Source: Subtercola frigoramans (GTDB lineage: Bacteria > Actinomycetota > Actinomycetes > Actinomycetales > Microbacteriaceae). Taken from it: a stretch of DNA of 64,000 nt. Shown piece by piece: positions 55,490 through 62,992 of this stretch (position 1 is the stretch's first letter; each line of letters starts with the position of its first letter). A program made the translations under genes and the position numbers. The DNA is taken from assembly GCF_016907385.1 (NCBI RefSeq), contig NZ_JAFBBU010000001.1, positions 992,001 through 1,056,000 of the forward strand, given 5' to 3'. The notes below the pieces were generated by a model. It saw only the letters and a list, made by a program, of their open reading frames with translations, did no database searches and had not been told where the DNA came from.

Positions 55490-56597
55490 CGACGCCACCC
55501 GCCAGGCCAGATCGGCCGAGGTGCTCGAGACGACCGGAACGGTGCCGGCAGAGCCTGTCGTGCTCGGCATCGAGACTTCGTGTGACGAGACCGGAATCGG
55601 GATCGTGAGGGGCACCACACTGCTGGCCAACGCGATCGCCTCGTCGATGGACGAGCATGCCCGGTACGGGGGAGTCGTGCCCGAGATCGCGGCGCGTGCG
55701 CACCTCGAAGCTCTGACCCCGACCATCCGGCTCGCCCTGGAGCAGGCGGGCCTCGGCATCAACGACATCGACGCAATCGCTGTGACGAGCGGGCCGGGCC
55801 TCTCCGGCGCGCTCATGGTGGGCGTCGCTGCGGCAAAAGGCCTGGCTGTTTCGACGGGGAAGCCGCTGTACGCCGTGAATCACCTGGTCGGCCATGTCGG
55901 CGTCGATCTCGTGACCCCCGACAGTGAGCCGCTCGAATACCCCACAATTGCTCTCCTGGTGTCGGGTGGCCACACCTCACTGCTGTATGTGCGTGACCTC
56001 GTCGACGACGTGGAGCTGCTGGGAGAGACGATCGACGATGCAGCGGGGGAGGCCTTCGACAAGGTCGCCAGGGTTCTCGGGCTTCCCTACCCCGGTGGCC
56101 CGCACATCGACCGTGTCGCTGTGGGCGGCAATCCCAAAGCGATCCGGTTTCCCCGTGGGCTGAGCTTGCCCAAAGACATGGCTGCCCACCGGTACGACTT
56201 CTCGTTCAGCGGGCTCAAGACGGCTGTTGCGCGCTGGGTCGAAGCTCGGCAGGATCGAGGGGAGGACGTGCCCATCGCCGATGTTGCCGCGAGCTTTCGC
56301 GAGGCCGTTGCTGACGTGTTGCTGACCAAGGCGCTCGCCGCATGTGCCGATCTCGGGGTGCCACGGTTGCTGCTGGGAGGCGGAGTCGTGGCCAATGCGC
56401 GGATCCGTGAGCTGGCCGCCATCCGGGCCGAGCGCGCCGGAATCACGCTTCGCATTCCTCCTTTCGAGCTCTGCACCGACAACGGGGCGATGATCGCCGC
56501 GCTCGGGGCCCAGCTGATCATGCGCGGACTGCCCCCCTCCACTCTCGATTTCGGTGCGGATTCCACGTTGCCCGTCACGGACATCCACGTCATCTGA
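55482..56597 (+). CDS. tsaD: tRNA threonylcarbamoyltransferase TsaD
   Basis: Catalytic subunit that transfers threonylcarbamoyl to A37 of ANN-decoding tRNAs. The ATG at 55482 has GCAGGAT upstream and overlaps the rimI stop; it gives 371 residues. The frame from 55443 adds an unlike basic stretch. [16 protein letters not shown], the metal-binding His pair in [21 protein letters not shown] and the NAxIRE-type end motif ([11 protein letters not shown]) are all present. It completes a tsaE-tsaB-rimI-tsaD set. Confidence 0.95.
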   Translation: MTDDATRQARSAEVLETTGTVPAEPVVLGIETSCDETGIGIVRGTTLLANAIASSMDEHARYGGVVPEIAARAHLEALTPTIRLALEQAGLGINDIDAIAVTSGPGLSGALMVGVAAAKGLAVSTGKPLYAVNHLVGHVGVDLVTPDSEPLEYPTIALLVSGGHTSLLYVRDLVDDVELLGETIDDAAGEAFDKVARVLGLPYPGGPHIDRVAVGGNPKAIRFPRGLSLPKDMAAHRYDFSFSGLKTAVARWVEARQDRGEDVPIADVAASFREAVADVLLTKALAACADLGVPRLLLGGGVVANARIRELAAIRAERAGITLRIPPFELCTDNGAMIAALGAQLIMRGLPPSTLDFGADSTLPVTDIHVI

Positions 56598-56616
56598 CAG
56601 GCATTCGCGCCATCAA

Positions 56617-56652
56617 TTGACATTTCTTCAGACAATCTGGCACTATTGTCAA
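56617..56652 (+). promoter_or_regulatory. Promoter/dyad region before the first DUF4190 gene
   Basis: TTGACA at 56617-56622 is a consensus -35 box. A 20-bp dyad GACAAT-N8-ATTGTC occupies 56631-36 and 56645-50, and TTGACA itself mirrors TGTCAA at 56647-56652. A -10 such as TATTGT (56644) is 21 bp away, longer than normal, so the promoter is uncertain. The dyad could be an operator. Confidence 0.35.
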
Positions 56653-56734
56653 CGCCGCCGCGCCAATGCTGTCGGTCAACCACCGCGCCCGTGCCGCACA
56701 GATCGCCCGGGTCCGTAGTCGAAGGAGCAGACCC

Positions 56735-57013
56735 ATGACCACCCCAGCCCCCTACACCGCCGGTCCCTCACCCGTGGCGGCAAAGACGAATGTCATCTCC
56801 ATCGTCGCGCTCGTGCTCTCGATCATCGGATTCACGGTCGTCGGCATCATTCTCGGCTTCGTGGGGTTGAACCAGGTCAAGAAGACGGGAGAGGCTGGCC
56901 GCGGGCTCGCGATCGCGGCCATTGTGATCGGCTTCATCGAGCTCGTTCTCGGAATCATTCTGATCATCGTGTACGTGGCGGCACTCGCCAGCATCAGCGC
57001 CTCGGGTTACTGA
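56735..57013 (+). CDS. Small DUF4190 membrane protein
   Basis: The ATG at 56735 has GAAGGAG upstream and gives 92 residues. A short Thr/Pro/Ala N-terminus precedes two transmembrane segments, NVISIVALVLSIIGFTVVGI and LAIAAIVIGFIELVLGIILI, separated by LNQVKKTGEAGRG. That arrangement is typical of DUF4190 proteins of actinobacteria. Function is unknown. It is followed by a second DUF4190 gene. Confidence 0.8.
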   Translation: MTTPAPYTAGPSPVAAKTNVISIVALVLSIIGFTVVGIILGFVGLNQVKKTGEAGRGLAIAAIVIGFIELVLGIILIIVYVAALASISASGY

Positions 57014-57180
57014 CGCACCCCCGGTCACAGGGCAATATCTTTGCGGCAGGGGTGCCGCTGGGCAGGTCTGCCTCGGTAGGCTGTGGCAGAAGCAGATCCG
57101 CACTGCAGGTGAGGCCAACACGCCTGGCCTGGTGGCAGGCGGCGTCTCAACCGAGACTGGAACAGGGAAGGGACGTCACC

Positions 57181-57780
57181 ATGACCGATCCGAGCACACC
57201 CACAGGCAACGGTATTCCGGGCGAGCCGGCAGGGCCCGGGGCATCCGACACCCCGCCACCCCCTCCCGCACCGAACGTGCCGCCCACTGCTCCGCCGGTA
57301 CCTCCAGCCCCGCCGGTCGCTCCACCGGCACCTCCTGCGCCCAGCTACACGGCTCCCGCTGCGCCGGCGTATCCGGCACCGAGCTACTCGGCTCCAGCAA
57401 CTCCACCACCGGCATATGCATCGCCGCCACAGGCATACGCCGCAACACCCCCCGCGCCACCTGCCGCTCCGGGATACGCTGCGCCCGTAGCCGGATATGG
57501 CGCCCCCGTGGCGAAGTCACCGGTTCTCAGCATCATCGGAATGGTCGCCGGTATTCTCGGCTTCCTGATCTCGCTGGTGAGCTTCGGAATCGGCGGTTTC
57601 CTGTTCTCGGTCGGCGGCGTCGTCCTCGGGTTCCTGGGCCGCAAGAAGGAGCCGGCCGCCCGCGGATTCTGGCTCACCGCCTTGATCACGGGTTTCGCCG
57701 GGTTGGCGCTGTCGGTGATCCTGATCCTGGTCTTCATCATCGCGATCGTCTCCAACATCAATACCTCGTACTCGTACTGA
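57181..57780 (+). CDS. Proline-rich DUF4190 membrane protein
   Basis: The ATG at 57181 with AAGGGA upstream gives 199 residues. The first 115 or so residues are Pro/Ala/Tyr-rich (PPPPPAPNVPPTAPPVPPAP), probably disordered and cytoplasmic. Two hydrophobic segments with the DUF4190-like GMVAGILGFLISLVSFGIGG and ALITGFAGLALSVILILVFI follow, separated by LGRKKEPAARG. It is a paralogue in layout of the preceding gene. Function is unknown. A 14-bp repeat array and a terminator follow. Confidence 0.78.
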   Translation: MTDPSTPTGNGIPGEPAGPGASDTPPPPPAPNVPPTAPPVPPAPPVAPPAPPAPSYTAPAAPAYPAPSYSAPATPPPAYASPPQAYAATPPAPPAAPGYAAPVAGYGAPVAKSPVLSIIGMVAGILGFLISLVSFGIGGFLFSVGGVVLGFLGRKKEPAARGFWLTALITGFAGLALSVILILVFIIAIVSNINTSYSY

Positions 57781-57789
57781 AGCGTCGCT

Positions 57790-57845
57790 CGGTCTGCGCA
57801 GACGGGTCTGCGCAGCCGGGTGTGCGCAGTACGGTATGCGGTGAA
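57790..57845 (+). repeat. Four 14-bp tandem repeats after the second DUF4190 gene
   Basis: CGGTCTGCGCAGAC (57790), GGGTCTGCGCAGCC (57804), GGGTGTGCGCAGTA (57818) and the degenerate CGGTATGCGGTGAA (57832). The array starts nine bases after the stop codon and runs into the terminator at 57852. Confidence 0.8.
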
Positions 57846-57851
57846 CCGAAC

Positions 57852-57890
57852 GATGACCCCCACCGCCTGCCTCAGGTTGTGGGGGTCATC
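57852..57890. terminator. Bidirectional terminator-like hairpin
   Basis: GATGACCCCCAC (57852-57863) pairs perfectly with GTGGGGGTCATC (57879-57890), a 12-bp stem. The right arm overlaps the last codons of the reverse-strand methyltransferase gene. It separates two convergent genes. Confidence 0.7.
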
Positions 57891-59071
57891 CGGTCTGCGA
57901 GGATCGCGACATGCTTGCCGCCGGCGCGCGTCACGAACAGGGTGGCAGACTCACTACCTTTGAGCGCAAGCTTCGTTCGGAGCGTCGCGGGGTCGATATC
58001 CACTCCCCGTTTCTTGATCTCCAGCGAACCGATGTTGCGAATCCGAAGTTCGCGTTTCAGCGTCGGCACGTTGAACGCGAAGACCTCGCGCACGCGGAAC
58101 GCCTGGGCGAACGGCGATTCGACCAGAGTGTCTCCTGTGAGGTACGCGATCTGGGCAGAGACGAGTCGCGTACCCAATGACCGGGCGAGGTCTCCGATGA
58201 GGCGTGCCCGAATGATGCTGCCGTCGGGTTCGTAGAGATAGGCGCCCAGCTCGCCGGGCTCGACGTCTTCGCTGTCTTCTGGCCCGGTCAATTCGTGATG
58301 GGCGCCCCCTCGCATCACCAGTGCTGCCCGACGGATGCCCGGGCGGGCGAGGGATCCGAACCAGAGTCCCATCTCCACGAGCTGTCCGTCGACGGAGATC
58401 CACTGCGCCTCGCACTCGCTGGGAATCAAACCCCGGTCCAGCCCAGGCCCGAGCTTCACTCCGGTCGGAACGCGACGAGCGACCTCGAACACGAAGTCAA
58501 GAGTCGGGCTGAAATCGGCTGGGTCGGTCATCCGTGTCGTGTTGGTGTGGCCAGACGTACGCCGCGCCGGGTCGAGAAAGGCCGCATCGACGCGGGTGAG
58601 ATCGAACGACTCTGCTTCGCCATTCTCGACCGTTGCCGTGGGGAACGGTGCGAGGTTGTAGGCGGCAATGGCGGCTGTCACCTCGTCACGTTCGACTGCC
58701 GTCACAGAAATCTCGAGCGCAGCGAGCGCGAGCGCATCAGCACCGATGCCGCACCCCAGGTCTGCGACACGGGTGATCCCCGCCGACCGAAAGCGCCCTG
58801 CGTGCACCGCGGCGACGCTGAGCCGGGTTGCCTGTTCGAGGCCGGCGTCGGTGAACAGCATCCGACTGGCGAATTCACTGAACTTCGACGTCGCCCTGGC
58901 GCGGAGTCTCGCCTGTGTCATCACGGTGCCGACTAGTGACGCCGGGTGCCCGCTCTTGCGGAGATCGGCCACGGAGCGCACGATGTCGCCGCCGTTCGTG
59001 TAGGGAGGCAGGGAGTCGAGCAACCGCAGGCCCTCCGGCGTCAACAGCTGTTCGAGCTCGGATCTCTGCAT
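57872..59071 (-). CDS. Class I SAM-dependent methyltransferase with THUMP-like domain
   Basis: A 399-residue protein. The SAM-binding motif VADLGCGIGADALALAALEI lies at about residues 103-122, followed by VTAVERDEVTAAIAAYN and the catalytic-loop-like AAFLDPARRTSG. A C-terminal domain (about 320-399) with LRIRNIGSLEIKKRGVDIDP matches the THUMP-like domain of uncharacterised actinobacterial methyltransferases. An RNA substrate is likely but not shown. It is divergent from groES. Confidence 0.82.
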   Translation of the reverse strand: MQRSELEQLLTPEGLRLLDSLPPYTNGGDIVRSVADLRKSGHPASLVGTVMTQARLRARATSKFSEFASRMLFTDAGLEQATRLSVAAVHAGRFRSAGITRVADLGCGIGADALALAALEISVTAVERDEVTAAIAAYNLAPFPTATVENGEAESFDLTRVDAAFLDPARRTSGHTNTTRMTDPADFSPTLDFVFEVARRVPTGVKLGPGLDRGLIPSECEAQWISVDGQLVEMGLWFGSLARPGIRRAALVMRGGAHHELTGPEDSEDVEPGELGAYLYEPDGSIIRARLIGDLARSLGTRLVSAQIAYLTGDTLVESPFAQAFRVREVFAFNVPTLKRELRIRNIGSLEIKKRGVDIDPATLRTKLALKGSESATLFVTRAGGKHVAILADRMTPTT

Positions 59072-59107
59072 CAGGTCAGTTTAGAGGTCGCACCTCGTGA
59101 CCCGGGG

Positions 59108-59178
59108 CTGGCACTCGGGTTGACCGAGTGCTAGCTCCACCCCTAAACTTCAGTTAGCACTCTCAGTGTGAGTGTGCC
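59108..59178 (+). promoter_or_regulatory. CIRCE elements and promoter of groES
   Basis: CIRCE 1: CTGGCACTC (59108-59116), N9, GAGTGCTAG (59126-59134). CIRCE-like 2: TTAGCACTC (59154-59162), N7, GAGTGTGCC (59170-59178), with a shorter spacer than consensus. A promoter TTGACC (59120-59125), N18, TAAACT (59144-59149) has its -35 inside CIRCE 1. HrcA repression of this heat-shock gene is therefore strongly indicated. Confidence 0.85.
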
Positions 59179-59218
59179 AAAAAAATGACTTTTGAACCGA
59201 AGAAAGAAGAGGTCAACA

Positions 59219-59515
59219 GTGTCGGTCTCCATCAAGCCGCTCGAGGATCGCATCGTTATCAAGCAGGTCGAAGCAGAAACGACGACCGCATCCGGTCTTG
59301 TCATTCCTGACACGGCCAAAGAGAAGCCTCAGGAAGGCGTCGTCGTCGCCGTCGGCCCCGGTCGCATCGACGACAACGGCAACCGCGTTCCCCTCGACAT
59401 CTCCGTCGATGACAAGGTCCTGTACTCCAAGTACGGCGGAACCGAGGTCAAGTACAACGGTGAAGAGTACCTCGTGCTCTCCGCTCGCGACGTGCTGGCT
59501 GTTATCGTTCGATAG
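59219..59515 (+). CDS. groES: Co-chaperonin GroES (Cpn10)
   Basis: Heptameric lid of the GroEL chaperonin. The GTG at 59219, with AGAAAGAAGAGG upstream, gives 98 residues starting [20 protein letters not shown]. The mobile loop [20 protein letters not shown] and the [13 protein letters not shown] segment are typical. It stands alone: groEL is not adjacent, and a strong terminator follows 12 bases after the stop. It is controlled by CIRCE. Confidence 0.96.
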   Translation: MSVSIKPLEDRIVIKQVEAETTTASGLVIPDTAKEKPQEGVVVAVGPGRIDDNGNRVPLDISVDDKVLYSKYGGTEVKYNGEEYLVLSARDVLAVIVR

Positions 59516-59526
59516 TGAGTTCTTCA

Positions 59527-59559
59527 GGAAGGCCCGGGTTCGGTGAACCCGGGCCTTCC
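59527..59559 (+). terminator. Terminator after groES
   Basis: GGAAGGCCCGGGTTC (59527-59541) pairs perfectly with GAACCCGGGCCTTCC (59545-59559), a 15-bp stem with a 3-base loop, followed by TCATTT. It lies inside the longest possible frame of the next gene, arguing for a later rarD start. Confidence 0.8.
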
Positions 59560-59586
59560 TCATTTGGTGCCCGCGAGGGCCGGGCT

Positions 59587-60546
59587 GTGGCGGCCCGACG
59601 GGTCCGCGTCGGTTTCTTCTATGCACTCGGCGCCTATCTGATCTGGGGTGGCCTACCCCTCTACTTCCTGTTCCTGGCACCGACGGGCGCCTTCGAGATC
59701 GTCGCCTGGCGAGTCATCTTCTCGCTGGTCTTCTGCGCCCTGATCATCACCGTCGTTCGAGGCTGGCCCGCGTTTCTGGCGGTCTTCCGGCAGCCCCGCC
59801 TGATCCTCATGATGGGCCTGGCCGGGGCACTGATCTACGTCAACTGGCAGACCTACGTGCTCAGCGTGGTCTCGGGGCACGTCGTCGAAGCATCGCTGGG
59901 GTATTTCATCAACCCCGTGATCACGATCCTCCTCGGCGTCTTCGTTCTCCGGGAGACCCTTCGCCCCCTGCAGTGGGCCGCGCTCGTACTGAGCACCGTC
60001 GCCGTGGTCGTGCTGGCCCTCGGCTACGGGGCAGTGCCGTGGATCGCGCTCATCCTCGCCTTCTCGTTCGGCCTCTACGGCCTGGTCAAGAAGCATGTGG
60101 GCCCGAAGATCGATGCCGTGAACGGCCTGACCCTCGAGTCTCTCTGGCTGGTGCCTGTGGTCGTCATCCAGCTCTGTGTGGTCGGGGCCACCACGGGGCT
60201 CACTTTCGGCCAGGTCAATTCCTGGCACACCATTGCGATGGTGGGTGCGGGCGTCATCACCGCAGTGCCACTGCTGCTCTTCGCCTCGGCCACGAAGCGA
60301 TTGCCGCTCATCGTCGTGGGATTTGTGCAGTACCTGACCCCGATCATCCAGTTCGTCATCGGCGTCGTCGTGCTGCGGGAACCGATGCCGCCCGAAAGAC
60401 TGGCCGGGTTCGTTATCGTGTGGTTGTCCCTGGTGTTCCTGTCGGTCGACGTGACTCTGTCGAGCCGGTCCCAGCGCCGACGGAATGCATTACAAATTGC
60501 TAACGATCTTCCTATGGCACACACAGAAAACACGTTTGAAACATAG
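59587..60546 (+). CDS. rarD: RarD-type EamA-family transporter
   Basis: A membrane protein with about ten hydrophobic segments: VGFFYALGAYLIWGGLPLYF, AGALIYVNWQTYVLSVVSGH, SLGYFINPVITILLGVFVLR and VGFVQYLTPIIQFVIGVVVL. These are characteristic of RarD/DMT proteins; the substrate is unknown. The open frame reaches back to GTG 59515, overlapping the groES stop, but that would run through the groES terminator. GTG 59587 gives a normal 319-residue protein starting MAARRVRVGFF, so it is preferred with moderate confidence. Confidence 0.82.
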   Translation: MAARRVRVGFFYALGAYLIWGGLPLYFLFLAPTGAFEIVAWRVIFSLVFCALIITVVRGWPAFLAVFRQPRLILMMGLAGALIYVNWQTYVLSVVSGHVVEASLGYFINPVITILLGVFVLRETLRPLQWAALVLSTVAVVVLALGYGAVPWIALILAFSFGLYGLVKKHVGPKIDAVNGLTLESLWLVPVVVIQLCVVGATTGLTFGQVNSWHTIAMVGAGVITAVPLLLFASATKRLPLIVVGFVQYLTPIIQFVIGVVVLREPMPPERLAGFVIVWLSLVFLSVDVTLSSRSQRRRNALQIANDLPMAHTENTFET

Positions 60547-60630
60547 GAACCGTAGGTTGGGACCTAATGAGCGTGAGGGGTCTTCATCCGAAGGCCCGAG
60601 GCTTGCGAGCACTATGAAAGGGTTCACAGG

Positions 60631-61959
60631 ATGATCAAATCCAAGTACGCCCTCCGGACCACGATTCTGGCTGGAGCAGGCATCATTGCCGTCATGCTTT
60701 CCGGCTGTGCCTCCGGTGGCAGCACGACATCGACTTCCTCCGCGACTGCCTCAGCGGCCGCGACTTCGTCTGACTGCGCGAGTGACGCAACGACAGCCAA
60801 CAACCTCGTTGTCGGTACGATCCTCCCGATCACGGGTAGCCTCGCCTACCTGAACCCGCCGGAGCAGGCCGGTGTCGGCCTCGCGGTCGCAGACATCAAC
60901 GCCGCCGGTGGAGTTGCAGGCAAGCAGGCCTGTATCCTCGCCACCGACTCGGGTGACTCGACCGACCTCAGCGTCTCGACCGCTTCTGCCCAAAAGCTGA
61001 TCACGGCCATGCCGTCGGTCGCCATCGGTGCAGCCTCTTCGAGCGTCTCGCTGAACGTCGTCGACTCGTTCGCCTCGGCAAAGGTCACCCAGATCTCGCC
61101 CGCGAACACCTCGGCCAAGCTCAGTGGCTACGGTCCGTTCTACTACCGCACCGCACCGCCGGACTCGGTACAGGGTTCCGCTCTCGGCTCGCTCATCACC
61201 GGTGACGGCAACTCGAAGATCGCGTTCCTCGTCTTCAACGACGCCTACGGAACCGGCCTTCGCGACTTCACGCAGGCATCCATCGAATCTGCTGGCGGAA
61301 CCGTCGTGTACGGCGCCAAGGGTGCAGGCCAGGAGTTCCCTCCCGGCCAGACCACGTTCTCGGCTGAGGTCACCGCTGCTCTGGCTGCAAAGCCCGACGC
61401 CATCGTGATCCTCGCGTTCGACGAGACCAAGTCGATCATCCCCGAGCTCGTCGCCCAGGGCTGGACCATGCCGAAGACCTACCTGTCAGACGGCAACACT
61501 GCCGACTACAGCAAGGACTTCCAGGCTGGCACGCTGACCGGCGCGCAGGGCACGATCCCCGGTGCAAACGCGAACGACACGTTCAAGGCATCGCTGGTCG
61601 CCTGGTACAAGTCGGCTGAGAACGGCGACCTCAAGGACTTCTCCTACGCTCCTGAGGCCTACGACGCGACCACCCTCACCGCTCTTGCGGCACTGAAGGC
61701 GAAGTCGAACGTCTCCGCTGACCTCAACAAGGAGCTCGCTGCGGTCTCCGGTGCAAACGGTGGAACGAAGTGCGCTTCGTACGCTGAGTGTGCACCGCTG
61801 GTCACCGCCGGTACCGAGATCCAGTACACGGGTCAGTCCGGCGTCGGTCCGTTCAACTCACACAACGAGCCGTCGAGTGCGTTCATCGGCATCTACAAGT
61901 ACAACGCTGACAACACGTACACGTTCCAGTCGGCAATCGAAGGCCAGACCTCCTACTAA
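60631..61959 (+). CDS. Branched-chain amino-acid-type ABC substrate-binding lipoprotein
   Basis: A 442-residue extracellular binding protein. The signal peptide ends in lipobox VMLSGC at about residue 26, followed by a Ser/Thr/Ala linker. The LivK-type fold has LVVGTILPITGSLAYLNPPE, INAAGGVAGK, IGAASSSVSLNVV and FLVFNDAYGTGLRDFTQASI. The substrate is uncertain (amino acid, amide or similar). A dyad TAGGT-TGGG-ACCTA (60553-60566) lies upstream. The cognate ATPases livF and livG are convergent downstream. Confidence 0.87.
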   Translation: MIKSKYALRTTILAGAGIIAVMLSGCASGGSTTSTSSATASAAATSSDCASDATTANNLVVGTILPITGSLAYLNPPEQAGVGLAVADINAAGGVAGKQACILATDSGDSTDLSVSTASAQKLITAMPSVAIGAASSSVSLNVVDSFASAKVTQISPANTSAKLSGYGPFYYRTAPPDSVQGSALGSLITGDGNSKIAFLVFNDAYGTGLRDFTQASIESAGGTVVYGAKGAGQEFPPGQTTFSAEVTAALAAKPDAIVILAFDETKSIIPELVAQGWTMPKTYLSDGNTADYSKDFQAGTLTGAQGTIPGANANDTFKASLVAWYKSAENGDLKDFSYAPEAYDATTLTALAALKAKSNVSADLNKELAAVSGANGGTKCASYAECAPLVTAGTEIQYTGQSGVGPFNSHNEPSSAFIGIYKYNADNTYTFQSAIEGQTSY

Positions 61960-61988
61960 TACGGAGTCCGAACCCTCGTAGCTGAATT

Positions 61989-62026
61989 CGACGCCCCTCG
62001 TCCGGTCATCCGGGCGGGGGGCGTCG
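61989..62026 (+). terminator. Hairpin after the binding-protein gene
   Basis: CGACGCCCC (61989-61997) pairs with GGGGCGTCG (62018-62026), with an inner TCCGG/CCGGG stem. It is probably the first terminator after the binding-protein gene. No strong T-run follows. Confidence 0.5.
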
Positions 62027-62039
62027 TCGTGCGCGCGCC

Positions 62040-62137
62040 CGCTGGTTGAGTAGGCACGCTAAGCGCGCCGCATCGAAACCCTCGCATCGCGCATTTGGGT
62101 TTCGATACGGCCCCGTAGGCGCCCACTCAATTAGCGG
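62040..62137. repeat. Dispersed inverted repeat, copy 2
   Basis: The left arm has GCTGGTTGAGTAGGC then GCATCGAAACC (62041-62080). The right arm, 62097-62137, has GGGTTTCGATACGG then CCACTCAATTAGCGG. The arms are imperfect reverse complements. The motifs match copy 1 at 30818-30895. It sits between two terminator-like hairpins and convergent genes. Confidence 0.7.
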
Positions 62138-62143
62138 CATAGC

Positions 62144-62182
62144 GAAAGGCCCAGCCACCGGATGACCGGGGCTGGGCCTTTC
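62144..62182. terminator. Bidirectional terminator before livF
   Basis: GAAAGGCCCAGCC (62144-62156) pairs perfectly with GGCTGGGCCTTTC (62170-62182). The loop contains CCGG-ATGA-CCGG. The 13-bp stem has A/T ends on both sides, fitting termination from both directions between convergent genes. Confidence 0.8.
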
Positions 62183-62207
62183 TGTGTGTGCACGTGTGGG
62201 GCTGGGG

Positions 62208-62990
62208 TCAGATCGCGCCGGCGGCGTTGTGCCCTGTCTCTTCTTCGACGTCCTTGGCCAGGGTACCGAGGTAGAGCTCGATGACTTTGGGGTCGTCGGC
62301 GAGCTCGCGGCCGGTGCCCGTGTAGGCATTGCGTCCCTGGTCGAGCACGTAGCCGCGGTCGCAGATCTGCAGGCAGCGGCGAGCGTTCTGCTCGACCATG
62401 ATGATCGAGACTCCCGTCTTATTGATGCGACGGGTGCGGATGAACGTCTCGTCCTGGCGAACCGGTGACAGCCCGGCGGAGGGCTCGTCGAGCAGAAGCA
62501 CCGACGGGTCCATCATGAGCGCGCGCGCCATGGCGACCGACTGCCGCTCGCCACCGGAGAGTGAACCGGCCCGCTGCGTGCGACGGTCGGCCAGAACCGG
62601 AAAGAGGTCGAAGATGGCCTCGAGTCGCTCCTTGAGGAGCTTGGGGCGGAGGAACAGCCCCATCTGCAGGTTCTCCTCGATCGTCAACGACGGGAAGACG
62701 TTGTTGTTCTGGGGCACGAACCCCACGCCGGCCTGCACGAGCTTGTTGGCCTTGTGGCCGGTGATGTTCTCGCCCTTCAGCGTCACGCTTCCCGAGCGAA
62801 CATTCACCAGGCCGAAGAGGGCTTTGAGCAGGGTCGACTTACCGGCGCCGTTCGGGCCGATGATGCCGATCAGCTCGCCGGGGTAGACGTCGAGATTGCA
62901 GCCGTTGAGAATGTTGATGCCCGGCAGGTAACCGGCCACGAGGTCGGTCGCCTGCATCACAGGGACCCGGGTTTCAGTCGTTTCGACCAT
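62208..62990 (-). CDS. livF: Branched-chain amino-acid-type ABC transporter ATPase (LivF)
   Basis: A 260-residue ATPase. Walker A is GPNGAGKSTLLKALFG, the signature is GSLSGGERQSVAMARAL, Walker B is SVLLLDEPSAGLSP, and the switch region is IIMVEQNARRCLQ. The LivF-type features LVQAGVGFVPQNNNVFPSLT and YTGTGRELADDPKVIELYLG identify the subfamily. It is 2 bases after livG on the same strand. It acts with LivG and permeases presumably encoded beyond the window. Confidence 0.93.
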   Translation of the reverse strand: MVETTETRVPVMQATDLVAGYLPGINILNGCNLDVYPGELIGIIGPNGAGKSTLLKALFGLVNVRSGSVTLKGENITGHKANKLVQAGVGFVPQNNNVFPSLTIEENLQMGLFLRPKLLKERLEAIFDLFPVLADRRTQRAGSLSGGERQSVAMARALMMDPSVLLLDEPSAGLSPVRQDETFIRTRRINKTGVSIIMVEQNARRCLQICDRGYVLDQGRNAYTGTGRELADDPKVIELYLGTLAKDVEEETGHNAAGAI

Positions 62991-62992
62991 GA

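Noticed and set aside
59515..59586. N-terminal extension of rarD overlapping groES
   Set aside because: It would be translated through the strong groES terminator and is Gly/Ser/Pro-rich without family similarity.
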